From Fulvimonas sp. R45 (GTDB taxonomy: Bacteria > Pseudomonadota > Gammaproteobacteria > Xanthomonadales > Rhodanobacteraceae), in the NCBI RefSeq assembly GCF_030504985.1, contig NZ_JASERU010000014.1, positions 52,987 through 116,986 of the forward strand: 64,000 nt of DNA. The letters are read 5' to 3'. The notes beneath the pieces were generated by a model, which did not search any database, was not told the DNA's origin, and worked only from the letters and a program-made list of their open reading frames with translations. The position numbers were made by a program, and so were the translations under genes. Shown in pieces: positions 48,906-58,337 of the stretch. How positions within the stretch are numbered: the first letter of the stretch is position 1; the number at the start of each line of letters is the position of its first letter.

Positions 48906-50490
48906 AATCGGCCAGCGGCGAGACGGCCTTCATCGTCATCCGGTCGATGCCGCCGTCGGGATCGATCGCGAAGGTGACATAGGCATCCTCCACGTCGGGC
49001 ATCGCCCAGTGCGTACGGAAGGTGTCGTACTGCACGTGCTCCAGCGTACCGCGCATCCCGGGCGAGCGGTCGAGGCTGATCTCCAGCGTGCCGCTCTTGC
49101 CCAGACTGATCGTGGCGTTGCCGTACCACGGGTCGCTATAGACGCCGGCATAGCCTGACAGCGGCAGGGACGGCCCGCGTTCGGAATGCCTGGCCGCGCC
49201 TCGGGTGTGCAGCGCGGCGATGGCGCTGGCGTGGATGTCATCGAACATCCGCTTGTAGCCGGCGATCCAGTCAGGCGAAGGCAGCCCTAGCAGGGTATCG
49301 AGCAGATGTTCGCGCATCGCGAACAAGGCGCCGGCGTCCTCGGAGTTGAGCATGATGGCGAAGGCCGCGTGCTTTTCCGGAATGATCACCACCGCCGACA
49401 CGCCGCCCAGCACGCCACCGAGATGGGTGATGATCTTGTGGCCGCGATAGTCCTGTACCTCGAAGCCCAACGCGTAGGCATCGAACTGCGGTTGCGCCAG
49501 GGCGACCTCGGGCGGCAGCGGTTCGATCGGGATCAGCGTCTGCGGCATCCACAGCATCTTCGCCGCCGCCGCGCTGAAGATCCGCTTGCCGTCATCCAGC
49601 CGCCCCCGGTCCAGTTGCAGCTGCAGCCAGCGTCCCATGTCCGCCGCGCTGACCTGCAATGCGCCGGCCGGCGCGAACACGTCGCCGGTCATCACCGTGG
49701 CGAGCACCGCCTGCTTGCCGACGCCACGTACCGGTGTGGTGTTCCTGGCATGCAGCGCCACCTGGTCGGCGGTACGCGCGTCGATGCTGGTCCGCGTATC
49801 GCGCATCTCCAGGGGATCAAGCACGTGCTGCTGCACGAAATCCTCCCAGCGTTGGCCGGAAACGGCCTCGACCAGCTGGCCTGCCACGATGTACAGCACG
49901 TTGTCGTAGTCATAGCCGCTGCGGAACGAGTGCGCGGGCTTCAGGTAGCGGATGTCGTGCACCAGTTCCGCGCGGGTGCGGTTGGTGGTCGGGAACATCA
50001 TCAGGTCGCCCTCGCCCAGGCCCAGGCCGCTGCGGTGCACGAGCAGGTCGGTGACGGTCATTTCGCTGGACGCGTAAGCGTCGTACATGCGGAATCCAGG
50101 CAACTTGTCGACCACGCGGTCGTCCCAGTGCAATTTGCCTTCATCGACCAGGATCGCCAGCGCGGCCGCAGTGAAGGCCTTGGTGTTGGAACCGATCGGG
50201 AAGATGGTGTGCGCATCCACCCTGGCACTGGCGCCCAGCTTGCGCACGCCCCAGGCGTAGGTGGTGGTCTTGCCGCCGTCGATGACCACCGCCGCCATGC
50301 CAGGCGTGCCGAAAACACGCATCGCTTTGCCGGCGTAGGCATCCAGCGTCGACGCCGAGCCGGCCCTGGCCGGCCCGGCTTGGCCGAGGCCCAAGGACAA
50401 CAGCACGAACAGCGCAAGCACGATCGTGACCGGTCTGCGGCATGCGCCGGCGCCCGACAGCAGACCATGCTTGCGAAGTCGATGGATCAT
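48856..50490 (-). CDS. Secreted serine hydrolase, S12 family, with DUF3471-type tail
   Basis: A 544-residue protein with an N-terminal signal (VTIVLALFVLLSLGLGQAGP). The catalytic Ser-Lys pair is in IGSNTKAFTAAAL (SNTK, near residue 100); YDN in FRSGYDYDNVLYIVAG is the second motif; HLGGVLGGVSAVV replaces KTG. The last 100 residues form the lipocalin-like domain (LSGYAGVYSDPWYGNATI). It is related to D-aminopeptidase and DD-peptidase. It is the sixth gene of the peptide operon, 60 bp after the RpiR gene. Periplasmic location is likely. Confidence 0.9.
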   Translation of the reverse strand: MIHRLRKHGLLSGAGACRRPVTIVLALFVLLSLGLGQAGPARAGSASTLDAYAGKAMRVFGTPGMAAVVIDGGKTTTYAWGVRKLGASARVDAHTIFPIGSNTKAFTAAALAILVDEGKLHWDDRVVDKLPGFRMYDAYASSEMTVTDLLVHRSGLGLGEGDLMMFPTTNRTRAELVHDIRYLKPAHSFRSGYDYDNVLYIVAGQLVEAVSGQRWEDFVQQHVLDPLEMRDTRTSIDARTADQVALHARNTTPVRGVGKQAVLATVMTGDVFAPAGALQVSAADMGRWLQLQLDRGRLDDGKRIFSAAAAKMLWMPQTLIPIEPLPPEVALAQPQFDAYALGFEVQDYRGHKIITHLGGVLGGVSAVVIIPEKHAAFAIMLNSEDAGALFAMREHLLDTLLGLPSPDWIAGYKRMFDDIHASAIAALHTRGAARHSERGPSLPLSGYAGVYSDPWYGNATISLGKSGTLEISLDRSPGMRGTLEHVQYDTFRTHWAMPDVEDAYVTFAIDPDGGIDRMTMKAVSPLADFSWDYQDLRFVPAAKH

Positions 50491-50550
50491 CAGCGTATCC
50501 TCTTCGATGGCGTTGCCCGCCGTCGCCGGCCGCATCGGCGCCGGATACCG

Positions 50551-51480
50551 TCAGGTCTTGGGTTTGCCGCCGCGTTTGCGCGGCGCGGCGCCATTCTGTG
50601 GCCTTTTTGCGGATGCGGACGCCCTGCGCCTTTTGGTGACGGGCGGCGCCTCGACATAGCCCACCAGTTTCTGGCGCAACTGCGTGATGTCGCCGATGCG
50701 ATCGAACATGTCGCCCTGAGCGCGGGCGACCGCGCCGATCAGCAGGCTCAACAGGCTTATGACGGCGGTGAAGTTGTGCCACGGCCGCTCCATCTCGGCC
50801 GGCAGCATCAGCACGTGGTCGGTGAGCTGGCGCGCCCAGTAGCACTGGCTGTCGGTGATGATCGCCAGGGGGATGCCGCGTGCCGTGCACTCCTCGGCCA
50901 GGATGCGGAAGTGCCGCGAGTAGCGCCGGAAATCGATCAGCAACACGCAGCTCTTCCCGCTGGAATCGAGCAGCAGATCGGTATAGGCGCCGTCCAGTCC
51001 CTCCTCGAACCGCGTGCGCGGCTTGATACTCTGCATCAGGGTCGCAAAACCCAGCCCGAGAAAGCGCCCCTGGTGGAAGCTGGCGACCGAGACACGGTCG
51101 GCATTCACCAGCAAATCGACGACGGCTTTCCACCCCGGCGTGCGGGTCAGCGCATAGGCCGTGGTAATGCCGCGTATCTCGGCCTTCAGGCTGTCGGGCA
51201 TCGTGGCGGGATCGCCCACCACGTCCGGGTTCCGGTACAACTGCAACCACGGCGCATCGCCACGCAGCTCCTCCTTCAGTTCGTTGAGGCCGTCGTAGCC
51301 GAAGCTGCGCAGGAAACGCCCCACCGTCATCGCGCTGACGCCCACGCGCCGGCCCAGCGACGAGGCGGTCTCGAACGGGATGCCGCCGGGGTTCTGCAGC
51401 AGGTAGGCCGCGATCTTCTGCTCAGCCGTGGTGAGGCCGTCCCAGCGATCTCGCAGCTTTTTTTGCAGGTCTTTGATCAT
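50551..51480 (-). CDS. RpiR/MurR family transcriptional regulator
   Basis: A 309-residue regulator with the N-terminal RpiR helix-turn-helix (LTTAEQKIAAYLLQNPGG, ETASSLGRRVGVSAMTVGRF) and the C-terminal SIS sugar-phosphate-binding domain (about residues 115-250: SVASFHQGRFLGLGFATL, SCVLLIDFRRYSRHFRILAE, GIPLAIITDSQCYWARQL). A basic tail (TKRRRASASAKRPQ) ends the protein. MurR of E. coli senses MurNAc-6-phosphate; the SIS domain here might sense a cell-wall sugar or another ligand. It lies inside the peptide operon and is its likely regulator. Start at 51480 (MIKDLQKK). Confidence 0.9.
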   Translation of the reverse strand: MIKDLQKKLRDRWDGLTTAEQKIAAYLLQNPGGIPFETASSLGRRVGVSAMTVGRFLRSFGYDGLNELKEELRGDAPWLQLYRNPDVVGDPATMPDSLKAEIRGITTAYALTRTPGWKAVVDLLVNADRVSVASFHQGRFLGLGFATLMQSIKPRTRFEEGLDGAYTDLLLDSSGKSCVLLIDFRRYSRHFRILAEECTARGIPLAIITDSQCYWARQLTDHVLMLPAEMERPWHNFTAVISLLSLLIGAVARAQGDMFDRIGDITQLRQKLVGYVEAPPVTKRRRASASAKRPQNGAAPRKRGGKPKT

Positions 51481-51490
51481 CAGCGCACGC

Positions 51491-52813
51491 TCATCCGACC
51501 AGCACCGGGGTGCCGCCGGCGTCTCCATGTCGTCCCACGCCGCGATGGCGTCGGCCAAGCATATACAAAAGCGCGGCGGACAACCCCGAGACCGCGCCGA
51601 CCAGCACGAAGAACAGGCCGTGATTCATTTGGCTCCACAACGTTCCCAGCGCGCCGGCCAGCAGGTTGCCGAAGAAGCCGGCGAAGAACCACGTGGCAAT
51701 GCTGGTGGCGCGAAATCCCTCCGGGGCCATGCGACCGAACAGCGCCAGGCCCACGGGCAGGATGTACAGCTCGCCGATGGTGAACACCACGAACCAGACG
51801 AACAGCCATATCCAGCTGGCGCGCGTGCCATGCGCTTCGCTCCAGGCCGTCACCAAGCCCAGCGCCACGTATGATGCGCCGACGATGGTGGCGCCGAAGG
51901 CCATCCGTGCCAGCAGCGGCGTATCCAAGCCGCGCTTCGCCAGTCGTGCCCAGCGTGCGACGAGGATGGGCGTGAAGATGAACACCGCCAGCGAGTTGAT
52001 CGACTGGAACCAGGTCATCGGTATCACCCAGCCGGACGCCAGTTGCCGGTCGATGCCGGTATCGGCCCACAGCGCGATGGTGTTGCCGTTCTGCTCGTAG
52101 GCGCCGCGAAAAACCACCACGATGGCGGCAATCCCCACCAGCAACGCGAAGCGCTTGCGCGCCGCCTGGTCCATCCGTGGCCGTGCCGCGCGCGCGCCGG
52201 CGCCGCGCGCCGGCTCCCGCGGCAGGTAGCGGCGTCCGGCCAGATAAATCACCAGCGACAGCAGCATGCCGATGCCCGCCGCCGTGAAACCCCAGTGCCA
52301 GCCATAGGCTTCGCCCAGGGTGCCGCACACCAGCGGCGACAGGAACCCGCCCAGGTTGATGCCCACGTAGTAGATGCTGTACGCGCTCTTGCTGCGCGTG
52401 TCGCCATCGCGGTACAGCCCTTCGACCTGGCTGGCGAGGCTGGGCAGGAACAGGCCGTTGCCCAGCGCGATCATGCACAGCGCCGGATAGAACAGCGCAT
52501 CGAACGACATCATGAAATGCCCGAACGCCATCGTCACGGCGCCGATCACCACCGCACGCTCCTTGCCCAGCCAACGATCGGCGAGCATGCCGCCGAACAC
52601 CGGCGTGAAGTAGACGAAAGCCGCGTACGCACCGTACACCAGCGAGGCGTACTCCTGGCCCATGTCCAGGTGCATGGTCATGTAATAGACCAGGATCGCG
52701 CGCATGCCGAAGAAGGAGAACATCTCCCACATTTCGGTGAGGAACAGGACGGTCAGGCCGCGCGGGTGGCCGAACCAGTTTTTCCCGGTGGCCGGGCACG
52801 TGGCCGGGGACAT
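51491..52813 (-). CDS. POT family proton-dependent oligopeptide transporter
   Basis: A 440-residue inner-membrane symporter for di- and tripeptides. The family signature is in helix 1 (LFLTEMWEMFSFFGMRAIL), but the Arg of the usual ExxERF motif is Met here. Other marks are VYFTPVFGGMLADRWLGKERA and SAYSIYYVGINLGGFLSPLV (the PTR2 signature), and GELYILPVGLALFGRMAP. About twelve helices. Its start overlaps the stop of the epimerase gene by one base (TGATG), so the two are tightly coupled, which argues that the transporter delivers the epimerase substrate. Confidence 0.92.
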   Translation of the reverse strand: MSPATCPATGKNWFGHPRGLTVLFLTEMWEMFSFFGMRAILVYYMTMHLDMGQEYASLVYGAYAAFVYFTPVFGGMLADRWLGKERAVVIGAVTMAFGHFMMSFDALFYPALCMIALGNGLFLPSLASQVEGLYRDGDTRSKSAYSIYYVGINLGGFLSPLVCGTLGEAYGWHWGFTAAGIGMLLSLVIYLAGRRYLPREPARGAGARAARPRMDQAARKRFALLVGIAAIVVVFRGAYEQNGNTIALWADTGIDRQLASGWVIPMTWFQSINSLAVFIFTPILVARWARLAKRGLDTPLLARMAFGATIVGASYVALGLVTAWSEAHGTRASWIWLFVWFVVFTIGELYILPVGLALFGRMAPEGFRATSIATWFFAGFFGNLLAGALGTLWSQMNHGLFFVLVGAVSGLSAALLYMLGRRHRGVGRHGDAGGTPVLVG

Positions 52814-53877
52814 CACGTGGACGCGTCTCCTCGGGGATCGCACCTGTCGGGCCAGGCCGGCACGGCCGCCGGACCGCCCCAGAGGGCCTCGGGGCACCAG
52901 ATGGCGCCATCCTCGTACACCACCGAAGGCGACCAGTCGACCAGCAGGCCGAGCGGGCCGTCGAGATCCACCACGTCGCACAGCTGGCCCACCACGAAGG
53001 CGGGCCCCATCGCCAGCGACGAACCGCCCATGTTGCCGACCATCAAGCCGAAACCCAGCCTGCTCGCTTCCTCGGCCATGGCCAGCGCCTCGGTCAGCCC
53101 GCCGCATTTGTCGAGCTTGATATTGATCACGTCGACGCGACCCGCCAGCTTGGCCAGGTCGCCGCGGTCCTGCACGCTTTCGTCCGCGGCGATGCGGATC
53201 GGTCGTTCCAGGCCATCCAGCCACGCCTCGTTGCCCACCGGGAACGGCTGCTCGACCACATCCACTCGCGCCTCTTCCAGCGTGGGCATCAGGCGCGCGA
53301 ACGATTCGCGCGTGAACCCCTGGTTGGCATCGACCATCAGCCACACGTCCGGGCGGGCCTCGCGCACGGCCAGCACACGCTCGGCATTGCGGTCGTCGTC
53401 GGTGAGCTTGAGCTTGATCGCCCTCGCCTGCGTATAGGCCGCGGCGCGGCGGGCCATCGTGTCCGGATCCTCGGCGCTCAGCGTATAGGTGGTACGCAGC
53501 GGTCTCGGCGCCGCCTGCTCGGCAAGCTCCCAGACGGGCTTGCCGACACGCTTGGCTTCGAGATCCCACAAGGCGCAATCCAGCGCGTTGCGCGCGCCGC
53601 CAGCCGGCAGCAGCGCCTGCAGCTCTTCGCGCGTGATGCCCGCCTCGACCCGCGCGCGCATCGCCTCGACCTGCGCCAGCATCGAGGCCGAGGTGTCCTG
53701 GTGGTAGTAGACGCCCTGCGCCTCGCTGCGTCCCACCCGGCCCTGCTCGTCGACCAGTTCGACGATCAGCGCATCGAACGCGCTGAAGGTGTAGCCGGTG
53801 ATGTGGAACGGGGTCTCGATCGCCCAGCGCCTTGGCGTCGCCCGCAGGCGCAGGCGCCCGCCGTCGTGGATAGTCAT
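52813..53877 (-). CDS. Dipeptide epimerase (L-Ala-D/L-Glu epimerase-like), enolase superfamily
   Basis: A 354-residue cytosolic enzyme of the enolase superfamily, muconate-lactonising subgroup. The catalytic residues are visible: the Lys of AIKLKLTDDD (KxK), metal ligands Asp in LMVDANQGF, Glu in VVEQPFP and Asp in IAADESVQD, and the second Lys of INIKLDKCGG. The DxD motif (VVDLDGPLGL), which binds the peptide amino group in dipeptide epimerases, is present near residue 320. The reaction is 1,1-proton transfer that interconverts L- and D-residues in a dipeptide; L-Ala-D-Glu from murein is the classical substrate. Confidence 0.9.
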   Translation of the reverse strand: MTIHDGGRLRLRATPRRWAIETPFHITGYTFSAFDALIVELVDEQGRVGRSEAQGVYYHQDTSASMLAQVEAMRARVEAGITREELQALLPAGGARNALDCALWDLEAKRVGKPVWELAEQAAPRPLRTTYTLSAEDPDTMARRAAAYTQARAIKLKLTDDDRNAERVLAVREARPDVWLMVDANQGFTRESFARLMPTLEEARVDVVEQPFPVGNEAWLDGLERPIRIAADESVQDRGDLAKLAGRVDVINIKLDKCGGLTEALAMAEEASRLGFGLMVGNMGGSSLAMGPAFVVGQLCDVVDLDGPLGLLVDWSPSVVYEDGAIWCPEALWGGPAAVPAWPDRCDPRGDAST

Positions 53878-53938
53878 GCGTGCTTCCCTGGATGTGGGAT
53901 GTGTGGCGGCGCCGATCCGCCGCCACGAAAACGGGACG

Positions 53939-55957
53939 TCAGTAATGGACGTTGAAGCTGACCATCCTGAGTACCAGGACCAGCCACGCCAGGTAGATCG
54001 CCGCCAGCGCCAACAGTGTTTCGCCCGCCAGCACCCAGCGGCCGCGACGCGGCGCCATCCAGCTGCGCACCGTGTGGTTCACGACGGCTGCCGCGCCCAG
54101 CAAGGCCAGCACGCCCGCCGCGTAGAGCAGGTACAGCCAGGGCGTCGCGCCACCTTCCAGCAGGAGGCTCTGGTCGGCGGACAGGGCCACCATCAGGATC
54201 AGCCAGCCGAGCAGGGTGGCGAAGAGCACCAGCACGCCCAGCCGCGAGCACAGGCGGGAACGGCGTTGCCGGGCATCGAGTTCGAGTCGCCGGCCGTAAT
54301 GACGACGTACCAGCCAGCCGCACAGCCAGCTCAGCAGGGTGGCCAGAAGCAACAGCAGCGACAGCGTGCCCCATACTTCGATGCTGCCCAGCGCGCGCAA
54401 TCCGGTCACCGACTGGAAGATCATGACAGGCGGCAAGGAGTCGGTGGCCCAGTAACGGATGTCGCCATGCGCGTCCGCGACGAAATCCAGGTGGTAGGGG
54501 CCGTCCACCTGCTGGTACTTCAGCGGCCCCACCTCGCGCCAGTGCATCGGCGCGCCGGACGGATTCATGAAGGGCGCGCTCAGGATCGTGCCGTCAGGCA
54601 AGGCCGACACCTTGGTCTGGGTCAGCGCATACAGCATCCGCAAGGCGCTCTCGTTGCGGCGACTGGCGAGATACCAGCCCGCAACCCGCGCGGCGTCGGC
54701 CTTCGCCGTGGCCGCCGTGGGCAGATGCGGCGTCGCGACCGGGAAGTAGCGGTCGAGGAAGGCATCGAAGATCGCGGCGCGGATCACTTCGGCGCCACCT
54801 TCGTTGCCGGCGCTGTTGAACGACATGAAGACGCCGACGTCCGCATCCAGCAGCAGGTGCAAGTCCGTGTGGAAGTAGTCCGTATCGCCAGCATGGCCGA
54901 CAATGGCCTGGCCGTTGCGGTTCTCCTGGTAGAAACCCAGCGCAAAGCCATTCAGGCCCGGCGCTTCGGTGTGTTGCGGGCTATGCATCAGGGCGGTGGT
55001 GGCCGGCGTCAGGATCTTGCCGCCGGCATAGCTGCCGCCCTGCAGCTGGGCGATCATGAAGTGCGCCATGTCCAGCGCCGTCGAGCTCATCGCGCCGGCC
55101 GGCGCCGGGTCGACGATCTCGAAGGGCTTCGGCTTGCCGTCCGAAGCCTTGTCGTAGCTGTCGCCCATCAGCGGCGCCAGCCGCGCCGGCAGGGGTTGCC
55201 GGAACGTGGAGTGCTGCATGTCCAGCGGCTTGAAGATGTGCTGCTCGATGTAGTCGTCGAAGTCCTGCCCCGACACCCGCTGCACGATGTAGCCGGCCAG
55301 GCCGCAGCCGTAGTTGGAATACGCCACCACCTGGCCCGGCGGGAAGATCCGCGCCGGCAGGTGCGTTTTCAGGTAATGCTCCAGGTCGACCGGCTTGCCG
55401 TCGGTGGAGATGAGGTCGCGCGCGGTGTCTTCGAACCCCGGGGTGTGCGTCATCAGGTTGCGCAGCGTGATCGGCCTGCCCTGGTACGGCGGGACCTTGA
55501 AGTCGAGGTACTTGTTGACGTCGCTGTCCAGATCCAACTTACCTGCCTGCACCTGCTGCATCACCGCCGTCCAGGTGAACAGCTTGGAGGTGGAGCCGAT
55601 GCGGAACAGCGTGTCGGTGGGGGACGGCACCGTATGCTTCTGCAGATTGTCGTAGCCGTATCCCTTGGCGAAGATCACCCGGCCGTCCTTGACCACCGAG
55701 ATCACGCCACCCGCCACGTCGCCACGCTGCAGCGCAAACGGCACCAGGCCGTCGAGGAAGCTCGACAGGTCCGCAGCGGTGAGCTCCGGCGCCTGCGCGC
55801 GCGGGGCCGCGGCCGGGTCGGTGACGACCGGTTCAGGCGCAGTCGCGGTTGCGGGGACCGCCGGTGCGGGATGCGCCGGCGGTGGCACCTGCGCCATCGC
55901 CAGCCCGATGGCGCAGGTCGCGGCTAGCGCGGCGAGGAATTTCACAGGGCGATTCAT
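53939..55957 (-). CDS. S12 serine hydrolase with C-terminal membrane domain
   Basis: A 672-residue protein with signal peptide (MNRPVKFLAALAATCAIGLA), a Pro/Ala-rich spacer, and a beta-lactamase-like domain: FRIGSTSKLFTWTAV (SxxK near residue 120), YSN in VVAYSNYGCGLAGY, and GHAGDTDYF in place of KTG. About five membrane helices form the C-terminus (LLLLLATLLSWLCGWLV, LVLFATLLGWLILMVAL, WLYLLYAAGVLALLGAA, LLALAAIYLAWLVLVL). The fusion of a periplasmic S12 domain with a membrane domain occurs in several Bacteria. Here the location suggests cleavage of imported peptides in the periplasm. Second gene of the operon. Confidence 0.88.
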   Translation of the reverse strand: MNRPVKFLAALAATCAIGLAMAQVPPPAHPAPAVPATATAPEPVVTDPAAAPRAQAPELTAADLSSFLDGLVPFALQRGDVAGGVISVVKDGRVIFAKGYGYDNLQKHTVPSPTDTLFRIGSTSKLFTWTAVMQQVQAGKLDLDSDVNKYLDFKVPPYQGRPITLRNLMTHTPGFEDTARDLISTDGKPVDLEHYLKTHLPARIFPPGQVVAYSNYGCGLAGYIVQRVSGQDFDDYIEQHIFKPLDMQHSTFRQPLPARLAPLMGDSYDKASDGKPKPFEIVDPAPAGAMSSTALDMAHFMIAQLQGGSYAGGKILTPATTALMHSPQHTEAPGLNGFALGFYQENRNGQAIVGHAGDTDYFHTDLHLLLDADVGVFMSFNSAGNEGGAEVIRAAIFDAFLDRYFPVATPHLPTAATAKADAARVAGWYLASRRNESALRMLYALTQTKVSALPDGTILSAPFMNPSGAPMHWREVGPLKYQQVDGPYHLDFVADAHGDIRYWATDSLPPVMIFQSVTGLRALGSIEVWGTLSLLLLLATLLSWLCGWLVRRHYGRRLELDARQRRSRLCSRLGVLVLFATLLGWLILMVALSADQSLLLEGGATPWLYLLYAAGVLALLGAAAVVNHTVRSWMAPRRGRWVLAGETLLALAAIYLAWLVLVLRMVSFNVHY

Positions 55958-55983
55958 GACGCGGTTACTCCGATGAGTCATGT

Positions 55984-58293
55984 TCAGAAGTCCAGGCCGA
56001 CAGTCATGCCGAAGGTGCGCGGCGGCACATAGGACGCAGCGAACGGAGCCCCCCGCGGATCGGTGGTTTCCGAAGACAGCGCCGTGATGCCATGCGCGTT
56101 GGTCGCGTTCTTGACGTAAGCCCTGATGGTCCAGTCACCGACATAGACCCCGGCGTGCAGGTCGATGCCGTGATAGGCCGGCACCGAAAAGCGCGGCCCC
56201 GGCGCGGACAGGAAATCCGTCATGCGCGCGCCGACGTACCGATAGCTTCCGCCGACAAAACCCGACCAGCCGTCGCCCAGCGGGAAGTCGTAGTCCGCGC
56301 CCACGCTGGCATTCCATTTCGGCACCCACGGCAGGCGGTCGCCGTTGTAGCCGTACAGGCCGGCCGGCGTATCCGCCGTCAGTTCCGCATCGGTCCAGCT
56401 GGCGTTCGCCGACAGCACCAGGCCGCGTGTGGGTTCGTATTTCCAGCTGGCTTCCACGCCCTGGCTCTTCGCCTTGCCGCCATTGCCGAGGAAGCTGAAG
56501 CCGCCGGCCGTGGTCGCGAGCTGGATCTGGCTCCAGTCGATGTAGAACACGTCGGCGTCGAAGACCATGCGCCTGTCCAGCAGGGTGGATTTGAACCCCA
56601 GTTCATAGCTGGTCAGCTTGTCCGGCTTGAAGCTCGTCGGGGCGCCCAGGCTGGGCGGCACACCTACGTTGGCTCCGCCGGGACGGAAGCCCGACGCCAC
56701 GCGCGCATAGGCCATCAGGTTGTCGCTGAACCTGAAACTGGGATTGACCAGGTAAGTGACGGGGGTGTCCGTGCTGCGGGTGGTGAACTGGCTGTCCCCC
56801 GTCAACAGGCCGCTGCCCGTCTGCGTATACGCGGTGCTGTCGTGGGTATAGCGCGCGCCCACCAGCACGCTCAGCCGCGAGGTGGCGTGCCAGGTCACGT
56901 CGGCGTAACCGGCCCACTCCTTGAAGATGCCCGGGCCGATGGAAACGTCGGCCAGCGTGGGCAGGTCGATCGGCGCTCCGGTCGTCGCGTCGAACACGTT
57001 GTAGGACTGCCGGTTCGTGGTGTTTTCGCGCGTGTAGAACACGCCCGCGCGCCACGCCAGCGTCTGCTCCGTCGGCGATTCCAGCCGCAGCTCCTGGGTG
57101 AATTTGCCGAGGGTGATCGGGTCGACGATCGAATACCCGCCATTGGCCAGGCCGAAGGCGGGATTGAGCAGCGGGCCAAACGCGGTGGTCACATCCTGGT
57201 TCTGGTTGACCTTCTGCGTGCCGTAACTGCTCGAAGACACCAGCGTGGCCCAGCCGAGGTCCGCATTGATCGCGAGGTCGTAGAGGCGATACTTGACCTT
57301 GAACAGGCCGGTGCCCGCGGCGCGGCTCTGCTTCTGGTAGCCGTAGACGGGCTTGAGCGTGGCCGGATCCACTTCCACGCCGGCATTGGCCAGGCCGTCG
57401 CCAGCGAGGTTCTGCGCCAGCGCCGAAAAGCGCACCGATACCTTGTCGGTCGGCGTCCACAAGACCTGCGCGCGAGCGCCATCGACCTTGTCTTTGTTGA
57501 CCTCGGATTGGCCAGTGGCCACGTTGTCGATGTAGCCGGGATCGTCGCGGTGATAGGCATTCACCCGCAGCGCCAGCTGGTCCTGGACCAGGGGGACATT
57601 GAACATGGCGCGCTCGGTAAAGCCGCTGCCGCCTCCGCTCACGCTGCTGTAGCCCACCGTGGCGCGGCCGTAGGCACGGGTGGCGTCCGGTGGCGTGGTG
57701 ACGAACTTCACCAGCCCGCCCAGCGAGTTCGCGCCGTACAGCGTGCCCTGCGGGCCACGCAGCACCTCGATGCGCTCGATGTCGGCCGGATCGATGTCCG
57801 GAGTCAGCAAGCCGCCGAGGGCATATACCGTGCTGGATCCGTACGGAGCGTCGTCGACATAGGTGCTTACGCTTGAATTGGCCTGCCCGCTGCCCGACGT
57901 GATGCCGCGCAACACCAGCTGGGTTTGCCCCGCCGCGGTGGAGACAAGGTTGAGCCCGGGAACCTGGGTCGCGTAATCGACGAAGCTGTTGGCACCCTCG
58001 CGGCGGAGGTTGTCGCCGGAGACCGCCGACACTGCCATCGGCACGCTCTGCAGCAGTTCGCTGCGCTTGTTCGCGGTGACCACGATCGCCCCCAGGTCGA
58101 CCGGTGCGCTGGATGGACGCCGGTCGCGTTTCGCGGCGTCGGCATCTGCCGCGGGGGCCTGGCTTTGCGGCCCTGCCGCAGGGCCGCCGCCAGACGCCGA
58201 TGGCCTTGCCGTGGCACTGAAGGATCCAAGCAGGGCCATGGCTATGGCGAGACTCAAGCCACGGCGCCGCTGCTCCAGCTGATGAAATTGCAT
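55984..58293 (-). CDS. TonB-dependent outer-membrane receptor
   Basis: A 769-residue outer-membrane importer. The signal peptide (LSLAIAMALLGSFSATARP) is followed by a spacer and the TonB box region (GAIVVTANKRSELLQSVP), the plug domain (FVDYATQVPGLNLVS, then RIEVLRGPQGTLYGANSLGGLVKFVT) and a 22-strand barrel ending in VGLDF with C-terminal Phe. It resembles the general TBDR group found in Sphingomonas and Xanthomonas rather than siderophore receptors. First gene of the six-gene operon; the substrate is probably a peptide, judged by its partners. GGGGGAGAG precedes the ATG. Confidence 0.95.
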   Translation of the reverse strand: MQFHQLEQRRRGLSLAIAMALLGSFSATARPSASGGGPAAGPQSQAPAADADAAKRDRRPSSAPVDLGAIVVTANKRSELLQSVPMAVSAVSGDNLRREGANSFVDYATQVPGLNLVSTAAGQTQLVLRGITSGSGQANSSVSTYVDDAPYGSSTVYALGGLLTPDIDPADIERIEVLRGPQGTLYGANSLGGLVKFVTTPPDATRAYGRATVGYSSVSGGGSGFTERAMFNVPLVQDQLALRVNAYHRDDPGYIDNVATGQSEVNKDKVDGARAQVLWTPTDKVSVRFSALAQNLAGDGLANAGVEVDPATLKPVYGYQKQSRAAGTGLFKVKYRLYDLAINADLGWATLVSSSSYGTQKVNQNQDVTTAFGPLLNPAFGLANGGYSIVDPITLGKFTQELRLESPTEQTLAWRAGVFYTRENTTNRQSYNVFDATTGAPIDLPTLADVSIGPGIFKEWAGYADVTWHATSRLSVLVGARYTHDSTAYTQTGSGLLTGDSQFTTRSTDTPVTYLVNPSFRFSDNLMAYARVASGFRPGGANVGVPPSLGAPTSFKPDKLTSYELGFKSTLLDRRMVFDADVFYIDWSQIQLATTAGGFSFLGNGGKAKSQGVEASWKYEPTRGLVLSANASWTDAELTADTPAGLYGYNGDRLPWVPKWNASVGADYDFPLGDGWSGFVGGSYRYVGARMTDFLSAPGPRFSVPAYHGIDLHAGVYVGDWTIRAYVKNATNAHGITALSSETTDPRGAPFAASYVPPRTFGMTVGLDF

Positions 58294-58337
58294 GACGCTC
58301 TCCCCCGACGGAACCGCATGGACATTCCACAGGCACG

